Below, piece by piece: positions 1 through 9,182 of a stretch of DNA of 64,000 nt. Each line of letters starts with the position of its first letter. The stretch's first letter is position 1. Both the position numbers and the translations under genes were made by a program. Below the pieces are notes generated by a model, which saw only the letters and a program-made list of their open reading frames with translations, was not told where the DNA came from and searched no databases. The stretch comes from Homoserinimonas sp. (lineage in GTDB: Bacteria; Actinomycetota; Actinomycetes; Actinomycetales; Microbacteriaceae): the NCBI GenBank assembly GCA_023957835.1, contig JAMLGP010000001.1, positions 1,171,575 through 1,235,574 of the forward strand, given 5' to 3'.

Positions 1-292
1 ACTGGGGCTGCGAACCGTCAGACACCCAGACTGGGCTCGGATTCCCGCCGCCTTTAAGCAGAGTCTGATCGATTCCGGGCACGTTCGGTGCGCCACCCCC
101 CGCACTTACGGAGATGGCAAGCACTAAAGCTGCATACCCCAAAAGCAACTCGGGTACTTCCAATCAAATCGGTTGCCCAAACCGAAGGGCCGACTGCCCC
201 CTGAAAGAACTGTCCTACCCCATAATAGGGGTAGAAACTCTCGAATCGTGCTTCAAACTGCGACTTTCGCACCGACTGCAGTAACCGCCTGA

Positions 293-2542
<2,250 letters not shown>

Positions 2543-2911
2543 TCAATCGTGACCCCAGCAGAAACAGAACGGATGCCCAGCCGGGTCCTCATAAACCCGA
2601 AAGCCGCTCTCGGAATCAAATCCATAGGCGGGCTTCAGCAGCTTCGCCCCGAGAGCAAGAGCTTCCTCTTCTGCAGTCTTCGGATCCTCGACGTAGAGGT
2701 CCAGATGGATCTGCTGCGGCTGCCCGTCCGGCCACTGCGGCCGAACGTGATTCGGTGCAAGCTGCACTGCGAATTGCGGTTTACCGTCAATGAGCACCGT
2801 GTGCCAGTCCTCGTCCCGGTCGACTGTTCCCTCGAGCAGTCCTGCCCAGAAGGCGCTTTCCGCCTCCAGATCGGCGGCATCGAAAACGACCATTTGTTTG
2901 AGAGTCTTCAT
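2543..2911 (-). CDS. VOC (glyoxalase/bleomycin-resistance) superfamily protein
   Basis: A protein of 122 residues with the two-module VOC fold. Module one starts at the N-terminus with the MVVFDAADLEAESAFWAGLL stretch. Module two has the IHLDLYVEDPKTAEEEALALG pattern and ends in EDPAGHPFCFCWG, the usual C-terminal signature. A longer reading to 3028 is open, but the extra 39 residues are unlike the family and the ATG at 2911 begins exactly where VOC domains start. Members bind a metal between modules and act as lyases, dioxygenases or drug-binding proteins; the substrate cannot be predicted. It sits between argS and ligA on the same strand. Confidence 0.8.
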   Translation of the reverse strand: MKTLKQMVVFDAADLEAESAFWAGLLEGTVDRDEDWHTVLIDGKPQFAVQLAPNHVRPQWPDGQPQQIHLDLYVEDPKTAEEEALALGAKLLKPAYGFDSESGFRVYEDPAGHPFCFCWGHD

Positions 2912-3072
2912 GCGGAGATTCTGCCAGCGACCCGCGACATCCAACAGGGCTAGCGAAAGAAAGGGCCGGCGAAATAGCGAGGTCGGCGAAATAAGAGCGC
3001 CAGCAAAATGGCAGCGCCCGCCAAACAATGGGGTCCGCGCAATTCAATCGCGAGCGGGCTCAGGAGCTTCGA

Positions 3073-4728
3073 CTACATCTTCTCCGGAGCAGAAACTCCG
3101 AGCAGCCCGAGTCCATTGCGAAACACGACCCCTGCCGCGTCGTTGAGCCAAAGCCTTGAGCGATGCAGCGCGGTCACCGGATCATCGCCCAGCGGAATCA
3201 CCCTGCACGAGTCGTACCAGCGGTGGTAGGCCGCGGCGAGATCTTCGAGGTAGCGGGCGATCCGGTGCGGCTCTCGAAGCTGAGCCGACTGCGCGACGAT
3301 TCGGGGGAACTCCGCGAGCAATCCGAGCAGGTTGCTTTCGGTTTCGTCGGTGAGCAGTTCCGGCTTGAACTCGCTGCGATCAACCCCGGAAGCCGCCGCG
3401 TTCCTGGCAACCTGGTGAGTGCGCGCGTGGGCGTACTGGACATAGAACACCGGGTTGTCGTTGGTGCGCTTCTGCAGGAGCTCCGGATCGAGCGCGAGAG
3501 GCGAATCCGCCGGGTAGCGTCCGAGCGAGTAGCGCAGAGCGTCGGTGCCGATCCAGTCGCGCAAGTCATCGAGTTCAATGATGTTGCCTGCGCGCTTTGA
3601 CAATCGCGCGCCGTTGACCGAGACGAGCTGTCCGATCGGAATCTCGATGTCGACATCCGGGTCATCCCCGGCGGCGCCTGCGAGAGCCTTGAGCCTGCGG
3701 ACGTAGCCGTGGTGGTCCGCACCGAGCAGGTAGATTTTGTGCGCAAAACCGCGGTCCCCCTTGTCGAGGTAGTAGGCGGCATCCGAGGCGAAGTAGGTAT
3801 AAACGCCGTTGCTGCGCCGGATCACCCGGTCCTTGTCGTCGCCGAACTCGGTAGTGCGCACCCAGATTGCACCGTCCTGCTCGAAGACGCGACCCTGCTG
3901 CCGCAGCCGCTCGACGGCGAGGTCGACCTTCGACTTGCCATCCGGGCCGGGCTCGTGCAGAGTGCGCTCGCTGAACCAGACGTCGAAGTGGACGTTGAAC
4001 TTCTCAAGGGACTCGCGGATGTCGCCAAGCTGAAACTCGTAAGCCGACTCCCTGGCAATCTCAAGGGCTGCCTCATCGGCGGCGGTGAGTACCTCTGGAT
4101 GCGCCTCAACCACTCGCTTCGCGAGATCGTCAATGTAGCTGCCGGGGTAGCCGCCCTCGGGCGTCGGCTCTCCTCTGATCGCGGCGAGGACGGAAGCGCC
4201 GAACTTGTCCATTTGGTTGCCGGCGTCGTTGATGTAGAACTCGCTCACCATTTGCGCGCCGGAAGCTGCAAGCACTCGAGCGATCGAGTCGCCGAGCGCA
4301 GCCCACCTAGTGTGGCCAATGTGCAGCGGCCCGGTCGGGTTCGCTGAGACGAACTCGAGGTTGATGGTTTGGCCCTCGAGGCTCGAATTGCGGCCGTATT
4401 CAGAGCCCTGGTCGACGATCAGTTTGGCCAGGGATCCGGCGGAAGCGGCATCCAGTTTGAGGTTTATGAAGCCGGGCCCGGCGACTTCCGCACTTGCAAT
4501 TCCGGGGATCTCGCGCAGCTCTGCGGCGATTTCTTCCGCAAGCACCCGGGGCTGCATTGCCAACGTCTTCGCGATCTTGAGCGCAATGCTCAGCGCCCAG
4601 TCGCCGTGCTCGCGGCTCTTTGGCCGCTCGAGCAGGTCCTGCGGATCGAGCTCGATCGTGCTGTCGTGACGGGCAAGAACACGTCCGATCGCGGCTGCGG
4701 CGAGTTCGGCGAGTTCAGTTGGGGTCAC
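3073..4728 (-). CDS. argS: Arginyl-tRNA synthetase
   Basis: Charges tRNA-Arg with arginine in the cytoplasm. It is a class I synthetase: the HIGH motif is intact at residues 136-139 within NPTGPLHIGHTRWAALGDS, and a KMSKS-like LSKRAG lies near residue 380. The N-terminal Arg-tRNA-synthetase additional domain (residues ~1-90) and the C-terminal DALR anticodon-binding domain (from ~430, with the YVQYAHAR sequence) are both present. The 551-residue length is normal. The start codon is GTG. A tRNA-Arg gene lies 0.76 kb away on the opposite strand, which is probably a coincidence of core-gene order. Confidence 0.97.
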   Translation of the reverse strand: MTPTELAELAAAAIGRVLARHDSTIELDPQDLLERPKSREHGDWALSIALKIAKTLAMQPRVLAEEIAAELREIPGIASAEVAGPGFINLKLDAASAGSLAKLIVDQGSEYGRNSSLEGQTINLEFVSANPTGPLHIGHTRWAALGDSIARVLAASGAQMVSEFYINDAGNQMDKFGASVLAAIRGEPTPEGGYPGSYIDDLAKRVVEAHPEVLTAADEAALEIARESAYEFQLGDIRESLEKFNVHFDVWFSERTLHEPGPDGKSKVDLAVERLRQQGRVFEQDGAIWVRTTEFGDDKDRVIRRSNGVYTYFASDAAYYLDKGDRGFAHKIYLLGADHHGYVRRLKALAGAAGDDPDVDIEIPIGQLVSVNGARLSKRAGNIIELDDLRDWIGTDALRYSLGRYPADSPLALDPELLQKRTNDNPVFYVQYAHARTHQVARNAAASGVDRSEFKPELLTDETESNLLGLLAEFPRIVAQSAQLREPHRIARYLEDLAAAYHRWYDSCRVIPLGDDPVTALHRSRLWLNDAAGVVFRNGLGLLGVSAPEKM

Positions 4729-4825
4729 GAAAGTCGATTGTATCGGGCGGGAGTCGTGGCCAGCTTTGGGCCGAATCGCCGTGTTGGCTCGGCACTCGCC
4801 CAGTTTGACGGGTGAGAATGATCGG

Positions 4826-5443
4826 GTGAAGAGGTTCAGTACAAGACCTGTGCTCGCGGTAGCGGCAATGGCAATCGCCGCTATTTCGGCAATCGCGCTA
4901 ACCGGCTGTCAGGACCAGTCGGGGCCGGAGGTCGTCAATCCCCTGCCGCCATCGGCAACCGACTTGCCCGCTTCCCCCGAGCCGACACCGAGCTCGTCAA
5001 CTACCGGGGACGACGTGCGCGAAGCTGTCGCGGTCAACCTGGATTGCTCGGCCGTGGTGGACGCGCAAACCATGTACGACTTCAACCCGAACTTCGGACT
5101 GCTTTCAAGCTTCAGTCCGGACGCCGGATCGCTTGCAGCGCAGGCGGTCGCTAGCAAGGGCGTCGCCTGCCGCTGGCTCAACCAGACCAGCGGAGTGACC
5201 CTCGACGTATCTATCGCAAGGCCCTCTTCCACCGACCTTGAAGCGGCCCAGGCGCTCGCCAGGTCGGGCACAGCCGCCTCCGGTTTTGGCGATGCCGCCT
5301 ACTTCTCGAGCTCCGGTGGAACCGGTGCGCTTCAGGTCTTCGCAGGCGACTACTGGCTTACGACGACTTCGGTGTTCTATTCGCAAGCGGCGGATGCGGC
5401 ATCCATTATGAACGCGGCACTGAAGTCGATCGGCAAGGGCTGA
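4826..5443 (+). CDS. Secreted lipoprotein of unknown function
   Basis: A 205-residue predicted lipoprotein. From the GTG at 4826 it reads VKRFSTRP, then a hydrophobic segment and the lipobox LTGC, so it should be lipid-anchored outside the membrane. A longer reading from 4766 would put 20 irrelevant residues before the signal peptide. A Pro/Ser/Thr-rich linker (about residues 35-60) leads to a globular domain with two cysteines (DCSAV and CRWLN) that may form a disulfide. The domain plan resembles the actinobacterial DUF3558-type lipoproteins, but I cannot prove membership. It is divergent from argS. Confidence 0.7.
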   Translation: MKRFSTRPVLAVAAMAIAAISAIALTGCQDQSGPEVVNPLPPSATDLPASPEPTPSSSTTGDDVREAVAVNLDCSAVVDAQTMYDFNPNFGLLSSFSPDAGSLAAQAVASKGVACRWLNQTSGVTLDVSIARPSSTDLEAAQALARSGTAASGFGDAAYFSSSGGTGALQVFAGDYWLTTTSVFYSQAADAASIMNAALKSIGKG

Positions 5444-5485
5444 CTCTCCCGCCGGATTCACTGGTAGCCTTGATTCGCACTCCTG

Positions 5486-5561
5486 GCCCCCATAGCTCAG
5501 GGGATAGAGCGTCTGCCTCCGGAGCAGAAGGCCGCAGGTTCAAATCCTGCTGGGGGCACCA
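5486..5561 (+). tRNA. tRNA-Arg (anticodon CCG)
   Basis: A full cloverleaf can be folded by eye. The acceptor arms are GCCCCCA and TGGGGGC, the D-arm is GCTC...GAGC, and the anticodon stem is TCTGC/GCAGA around loop CTCCGGA with anticodon CCG at 5519-5521. The T-arm is GCAGG-TTCAAAT-CCTGC. The discriminator is A, and CCA is encoded at 5559-5561. CCG decodes the CGG arginine codon. The accessory lipoprotein/Rhs region begins about 60 bp downstream of the 3' end, a common position for island insertion. Confidence 0.97.
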
Positions 5562-5620
5562 ATGTCCTGATTGCGACTCCATAGGCAAACGCCGAACCAT
5601 TTAGTTCTCACTGCGATTGA

Positions 5621-6091
5621 CTATTTGTCCTGACACGGTACAGCAGAAGTCGAACCGTCTGGATGCAGCCAAGTCAATTTCGATAACTCATCTTGCAGCG
5701 TGAATATGCTCGTGAATGAAGTCCCGAGCCCGTCGACTATTACTACAATCTGGGCACCTACCTGAAGGTTCGGAGACGCCTGGTCTGAAATCTTCATACC
5801 GCGATCTCGACTATCGCGAATCAAGTCGTCGCCCCGAGCGAGTGTTGCTGCACCTGCAGCCTCAAAGAACGTGTACCAGTCGTCCTCTGGTGTGACCGGC
5901 TCTTGCATAAGGATACGATCCGCCTTAATGCCGGAACAGATAACCACGGACAGACCATCTCCATCACGGCGGATCGAAATCGGCGAATCGTATCGATCAA
6001 GAGGGACAACCCCGCACCCGGCAGTCAAAGATGTTGCTACAACTATCGACGCAATCGCCGAAGATTTCAGCCAAATAGCCCTAACTTGCAT
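5621..6091 (-). CDS. Small lipoprotein, paralogue A of a local trio
   Basis: A predicted lipoprotein of 156 residues. The ATG at 6091, with GGAGG just upstream, begins a positively charged stretch, a hydrophobic core and the lipobox LTAGC. A GTG at 6160 is open but would overlap the upstream gene and push the signal peptide inward. The mature part has a WYTFFEAAGAATLARGDDL segment and ends in WLHPDGSTSAVPC. That ending is identical in the lipoprotein at 7460-7975, and the overall plan is shared with the one at 6857-7315. No function is recognised. Its place in the accessory stretch behind an Rhs gene makes an immunity or accessory role possible, but this is inference. Confidence 0.6.
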   Translation of the reverse strand: MQVRAIWLKSSAIASIVVATSLTAGCGVVPLDRYDSPISIRRDGDGLSVVICSGIKADRILMQEPVTPEDDWYTFFEAAGAATLARGDDLIRDSRDRGMKISDQASPNLQVGAQIVVIVDGLGTSFTSIFTLQDELSKLTWLHPDGSTSAVPCQDK

Positions 6092-6143
6092 AAACCTCCG
6101 GGCCCAACCCAGGATCGTCGGGATCGTCGACCTGGCAATCTTG

Positions 6144-6671
6144 TCAGATGCTACGGCCACCAGTTTCCTCGGAGAATTGGTGACCGTAGATCTTCATCCC
6201 AATGAACGCCGCCAGGGCAAGCAACCCGGCAATTTCGAAATACCACGGATATGCGAAGGTCGAGAATTTTGCTTCGGGAAACAACCGATCCATCCAATGG
6301 CCGACGTTGAGTGTGGGGGCCCAGATATGACTCGCTGTGAGTCCGAGAGCAAGTGAACACCCCTCAAGGATTCGACGTCGAGAGAAGACACTCGCGGATG
6401 TAGACCTCGCAGATACTGTTATGACCGTCATTCCGGCGATGCTGGCCAGGCCAGTCACAACTATCCAGTCTCGGAATACTCTGCCTTGAAATTCACCCCG
6501 ATCAGGCAACTGTCCGGACAATTCTGGAAAACTAACGCCAACGACCTGCGCCGGCCAAAGGTAGTAGACCAGAAAAACCCCTACGCCAAGAACCAGCAAA
6601 ACGGATGCCGGGACTGAAGCGAGCGTTGCAACAACCCGGGGCCATCTCACGGGTCTACCAATTGCACGCAA
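6144..6671 (-). CDS. Hypothetical four-helix membrane protein
   Basis: A 175-residue protein starting with TTG, with GAGAGGGG upstream. Hydrophobic segments are visible at about residues 13-38, 68-86, 104-116 and 143-162, suggesting four membrane helices with a polar extracellular loop (ELSGQLPDRGEFQG) between the first two. I recognise no family. It is co-directional with the lipoproteins on both sides. A perfect 7-bp inverted repeat (GAATCGA TGAT TCGATTC, 6695-6712) lies just upstream. It may be accessory or immunity-like, but nothing in the sequence proves this. Confidence 0.5.
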   Translation of the reverse strand: MRAIGRPVRWPRVVATLASVPASVLLVLGVGVFLVYYLWPAQVVGVSFPELSGQLPDRGEFQGRVFRDWIVVTGLASIAGMTVITVSARSTSASVFSRRRILEGCSLALGLTASHIWAPTLNVGHWMDRLFPEAKFSTFAYPWYFEIAGLLALAAFIGMKIYGHQFSEETGGRSI

Positions 6672-6694
6672 GGCCAGGGTCCCCTCTCGAAATT

Positions 6695-6712
6695 GAATCG
6701 ATGATTCGATTC
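6695..6712. promoter_or_regulatory. Perfect 7-bp inverted repeat upstream of the membrane protein
   Basis: GAATCGA and TCGATTC flank a TGAT spacer, 24 bp before the TTG start at 6671. It could be an operator or part of a hairpin at the end of the upstream lipoprotein transcript. There is no T-run on either side, so a classical terminator is unlikely. The rest of the 185-bp intergenic stretch (6672-6856) shows nothing else. Confidence 0.3.
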
Positions 6713-6856
6713 TGCCAGTCAGGATTAGGGGGGCGATTTAGTTCAAGATCATATTGAAGATCATTGGTAATCAATAGCCCGGCATGACCAATTACACGGC
6801 ATACGTATCCCGATGTCCCTTGATCTGGTGTTCAGGTGGCCCGGAGCCAAAGTCGA

Positions 6857-7315
6857 TTAGTCGCAAGGCTTGTCGTCTTGACTGCCGTCTCCTCTCAGCC
6901 AGTAGTCAGAGCTCAACTTCCGTGAATCGAAGAGTCCGACAACCTCGCCAGGGGAATTTGTAATAGGCGTGTATCTCAGGTAAACATCAATCTTGTGATG
7001 CGCCAGCGGAAGACGGAAGGGGCCAATCGCATTGACCAACCCACCCGGGGTCACCCCGTAGGTGATCTCATCCCCAGCTGAAACAGAGGCAATCCCGGTG
7101 GCCCTCCATTGCTCGGTGTAACCCGCATTCCAGTCATCGTAATCAGTTGAAGCTACGGAAATCGTGTCGTAGGTGAAATCTTGGCAGGAAACAAATACGA
7201 ACTTTCCATCGATTAGCCGTGCCGCTGTCTTCGCTGGGACAGTACATCCACTCAAACCAAGAGTCAGCAGCACCAGCATTGCGCTGGCCGAAATCGCTTT
7301 CCCGTGCCGGAGCAT
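6857..7315 (-). CDS. Small lipoprotein, divergent paralogue B of the local trio
   Basis: A predicted lipoprotein of 152 residues. The ATG at 7315 is preferred over the one at 7324 because AAGGA lies 8 nt before it. The signal peptide ends in the lipobox LSGC. The mature part shares the scheme of paralogues A and C: a Cys in an early strand (FVSCQDF), a DDW segment before a WRATG...SAGDEI block, and a closing YWLRGDGS with a final Cys. The SAGDEI block matches paralogue C directly. The gene starts right behind a decayed Rhs fragment, the position typical of an immunity gene after a toxin tip. Its function is unknown. Confidence 0.55.
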   Translation of the reverse strand: MLRHGKAISASAMLVLLTLGLSGCTVPAKTAARLIDGKFVFVSCQDFTYDTISVASTDYDDWNAGYTEQWRATGIASVSAGDEITYGVTPGGLVNAIGPFRLPLAHHKIDVYLRYTPITNSPGEVVGLFDSRKLSSDYWLRGDGSQDDKPCD

Positions 7316-7326
7316 CTTTCTCATCC

Positions 7327-7440
7327 TTACTGAAGGTGGTGATAGGCCAGATCCTGCCCAGTAAGCTCGGCAGTCACCGGATTCGTACCCGTCATTGCTG
7401 TGGCAGTTTGAGGGACCTCTGGATGCCTTTCTTGCGCAAG
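7327..7440 (-). pseudogene. Remnant of an Rhs core gene
   Basis: Read on the minus strand this short open stretch translates to residues such as TGTNPVTAELTGQDLAYHH and stops at TAA (7327-7329). It aligns without gaps to [20 protein letters not shown] of the intact Rhs core (around 10210-10290), with PEV...A also shared before it. At DNA level the blocks AGATCCTGC and ACCGGATTCG are conserved between the two places. There is no start or downstream tip, so it is a decayed relic of another Rhs module in the same orientation as the main gene. Confidence 0.7.
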
Positions 7441-7459
7441 TGCCATAACACTCATTTAG

Positions 7460-7975
7460 CTACTCTTCCGGACACGGCACCGCAGAGGTCGAACCATCTG
7501 GATGCAACCAAGACTCGTCGGAAAGGTTCTTCGCCGAGAAGAAGATGCTCAGATATGACGATCCCGCGGCTCTAAAGGAGAAGTAGAACTGAGGCACCTT
7601 TGCACTCGGCACACTTGAAGGCCCGGAAACGCTCATCCCGTACATTCGACTTGCTTGGAATATTTCGTCACCGGCTGAGAAGACAGCTTCACCGGTGGCC
7701 CTAAATATAGGACTCCAGTCGCCGTGAGTCTGGTCCCGAAATTGCACACTCACTACCTCAGCCTTCACCTGCCGACAAGCCACGGCGGAAATGCTGGCTC
7801 CGTCCTTCTGGATGGCCACCGGGAAGTCGGCCGGTTCGAAAGGGAGGAACTTGATCCCGCAACCAGTCAGGGAAATCGCAACAAGGCAGGCCGCTACCGG
7901 CAGCAGGCCGACTCTGAACACAAAGCTAACGTTCAAAGCTGCACTATCTCTATAGAGTGTTGCCTTCGTAGGCAT
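7460..7975 (-). CDS. Small lipoprotein, paralogue C of the local trio
   Basis: Encodes up to 171 residues. A signal peptide with the lipobox LTGC lies about 38 residues in, so the true start may be the in-frame TTG at 7936 rather than the ATG at 7975, which overlaps the upstream LRR-like gene by 26 bp. The mature part contains DWSPIFRATGEAVFSAGDEIF and ends WLHPDGSTSAVPC. The ending is identical to that of the lipoprotein at 5621-6091. It is directly downstream of the LRR-like gene and probably translated from the same message as the Rhs gene. Its function is unknown. Confidence 0.6.
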   Translation of the reverse strand: MPTKATLYRDSAALNVSFVFRVGLLPVAACLVAISLTGCGIKFLPFEPADFPVAIQKDGASISAVACRQVKAEVVSVQFRDQTHGDWSPIFRATGEAVFSAGDEIFQASRMYGMSVSGPSSVPSAKVPQFYFSFRAAGSSYLSIFFSAKNLSDESWLHPDGSTSAVPCPEE

Positions 7976-9137
7976 CGATCACTGTAGTGAGTTTCTTCTC
8001 GTTGCGTATGAAGGCTTTGGTTAGGGTGGCTGCGCGTGCGGCTAGTTTCTTGTTCGGAAAACGGACATACATTCCCTCGGATTCGCTATCAAATTCCGGA
8101 TTGATATCGCCCATTTCTTTATCACCTTGACATGCTGCCCTAACCAGTTCCTGAGCCAAGTGCCCGTTGACTAGGAGGCCCCCGACCCGTTCCTTTCCCA
8201 AGCTTGCGGTCAATAGCTCAGAAAGCCCCGAGAAATCACCCAAGTGCAGGACGGGTCCCAAGCCTTCGTCACCCTTAAGCAGACTAAATGGCCAAAGCCT
8301 GGACGAAGACTGGTCGTGCTTCCCGGCGACGGTCCACCCTCGACGGGCGCCCTCCTTCCTAAGTAAACTGCTCGGATTCGGTGAAAGTATTAGCAACGCA
8401 AGCCTTGCCGTGGAGCCCAGGAGCAGATCCCAGTCTTCATCACTGGTGGCCTCAACTTCCAACCGCTCAAGCTTCACCAACGCGTTAAGAGCTGCAACAT
8501 TCTCCAACCTGCCAACCGAATTCAACTGCAACGTCTCCAGATTTACTGCGGGTAACAGGCTCGCCCCGTCAAATAAACGCGGTCGATCAACCCGAAGCGA
8601 CAATAATCTTTCTGGAGCTCCCAGGGCAGGAAGGCGACTTACCGATGTCCAGTCCGAGAGCAACATTTTCTCCACTGGCGCACCAATGCTCGGGATACCT
8701 TCGGGAAGGCGGCCAATGATAGTAATTTCTGTCAGGTTTTTGCTCTGAAGGATCGATTCAATTCCCGGGACAATCTGACCCGAATAGCTTCGCAATTGAG
8801 GTAAGTATTTAAGATCGACTGCTCTATCAGGAGTACCCGCATACCAGGAAAGCGATTCAAGTGTTGTCGCGTTCTCTAGAACATTGGCATTCCTTATTTC
8901 GACTCCATATAAATCGATGACGAGGTGGGAAAGGAGAGGCATTACAGGCGACAGGAATTCCATGTCGAAGACGGTGCTGGCGTGAAACCCGTTCAAGCGA
9001 AAAACGAGACCGGCCTTTGCTGCCGCCAACATTTGCCCCGGGGAGGGCAGCGCTGAAGCCGCAATGTCTATCGGAAACGTACGACGCAACCCAGAAGCAA
9101 AGTCATTGGTACGGGACGGCTCAAGGTCACGATTCAT
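7950..9137 (-). CDS. Leucine-rich-repeat-like protein, candidate immunity protein for the GIY-YIG Rhs tip
   Basis: A soluble 395-residue protein without signal peptide or membrane segment. The ATG at 9137 has GGAG five bases upstream. Residues ~45-240 show irregular leucine-rich repeats, for example NLETLQLNSVGRLENVAAL followed by LVKLERLEVEA. The C-terminal ~150 residues form a separate charged domain ending KLTTVIDAYEGNTL. It starts 45 bp after the Rhs stop codon, the place where cognate immunity genes of Rhs and WapA-type toxins are normally found. A cytoplasmic immunity protein would suit a nuclease tip. The LRR pattern is visible; the immunity role is inferred from position only. Confidence 0.5.
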   Translation of the reverse strand: MNRDLEPSRTNDFASGLRRTFPIDIAASALPSPGQMLAAAKAGLVFRLNGFHASTVFDMEFLSPVMPLLSHLVIDLYGVEIRNANVLENATTLESLSWYAGTPDRAVDLKYLPQLRSYSGQIVPGIESILQSKNLTEITIIGRLPEGIPSIGAPVEKMLLSDWTSVSRLPALGAPERLLSLRVDRPRLFDGASLLPAVNLETLQLNSVGRLENVAALNALVKLERLEVEATSDEDWDLLLGSTARLALLILSPNPSSLLRKEGARRGWTVAGKHDQSSSRLWPFSLLKGDEGLGPVLHLGDFSGLSELLTASLGKERVGGLLVNGHLAQELVRAACQGDKEMGDINPEFDSESEGMYVRFPNKKLAARAATLTKAFIRNEKKLTTVIDAYEGNTL

Positions 9138-9182
9138 CTTGACTCCAACCTAGCGCTTCGTGTATATCACTGGCAGTAATCA

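Noticed and set aside
54..272. 72-codon minus-strand frame at the window start
   Set aside because: No ribosome site, no domain, odd composition (many Arg and Cys). I treat 1-292 as noncoding or part of something outside the window.
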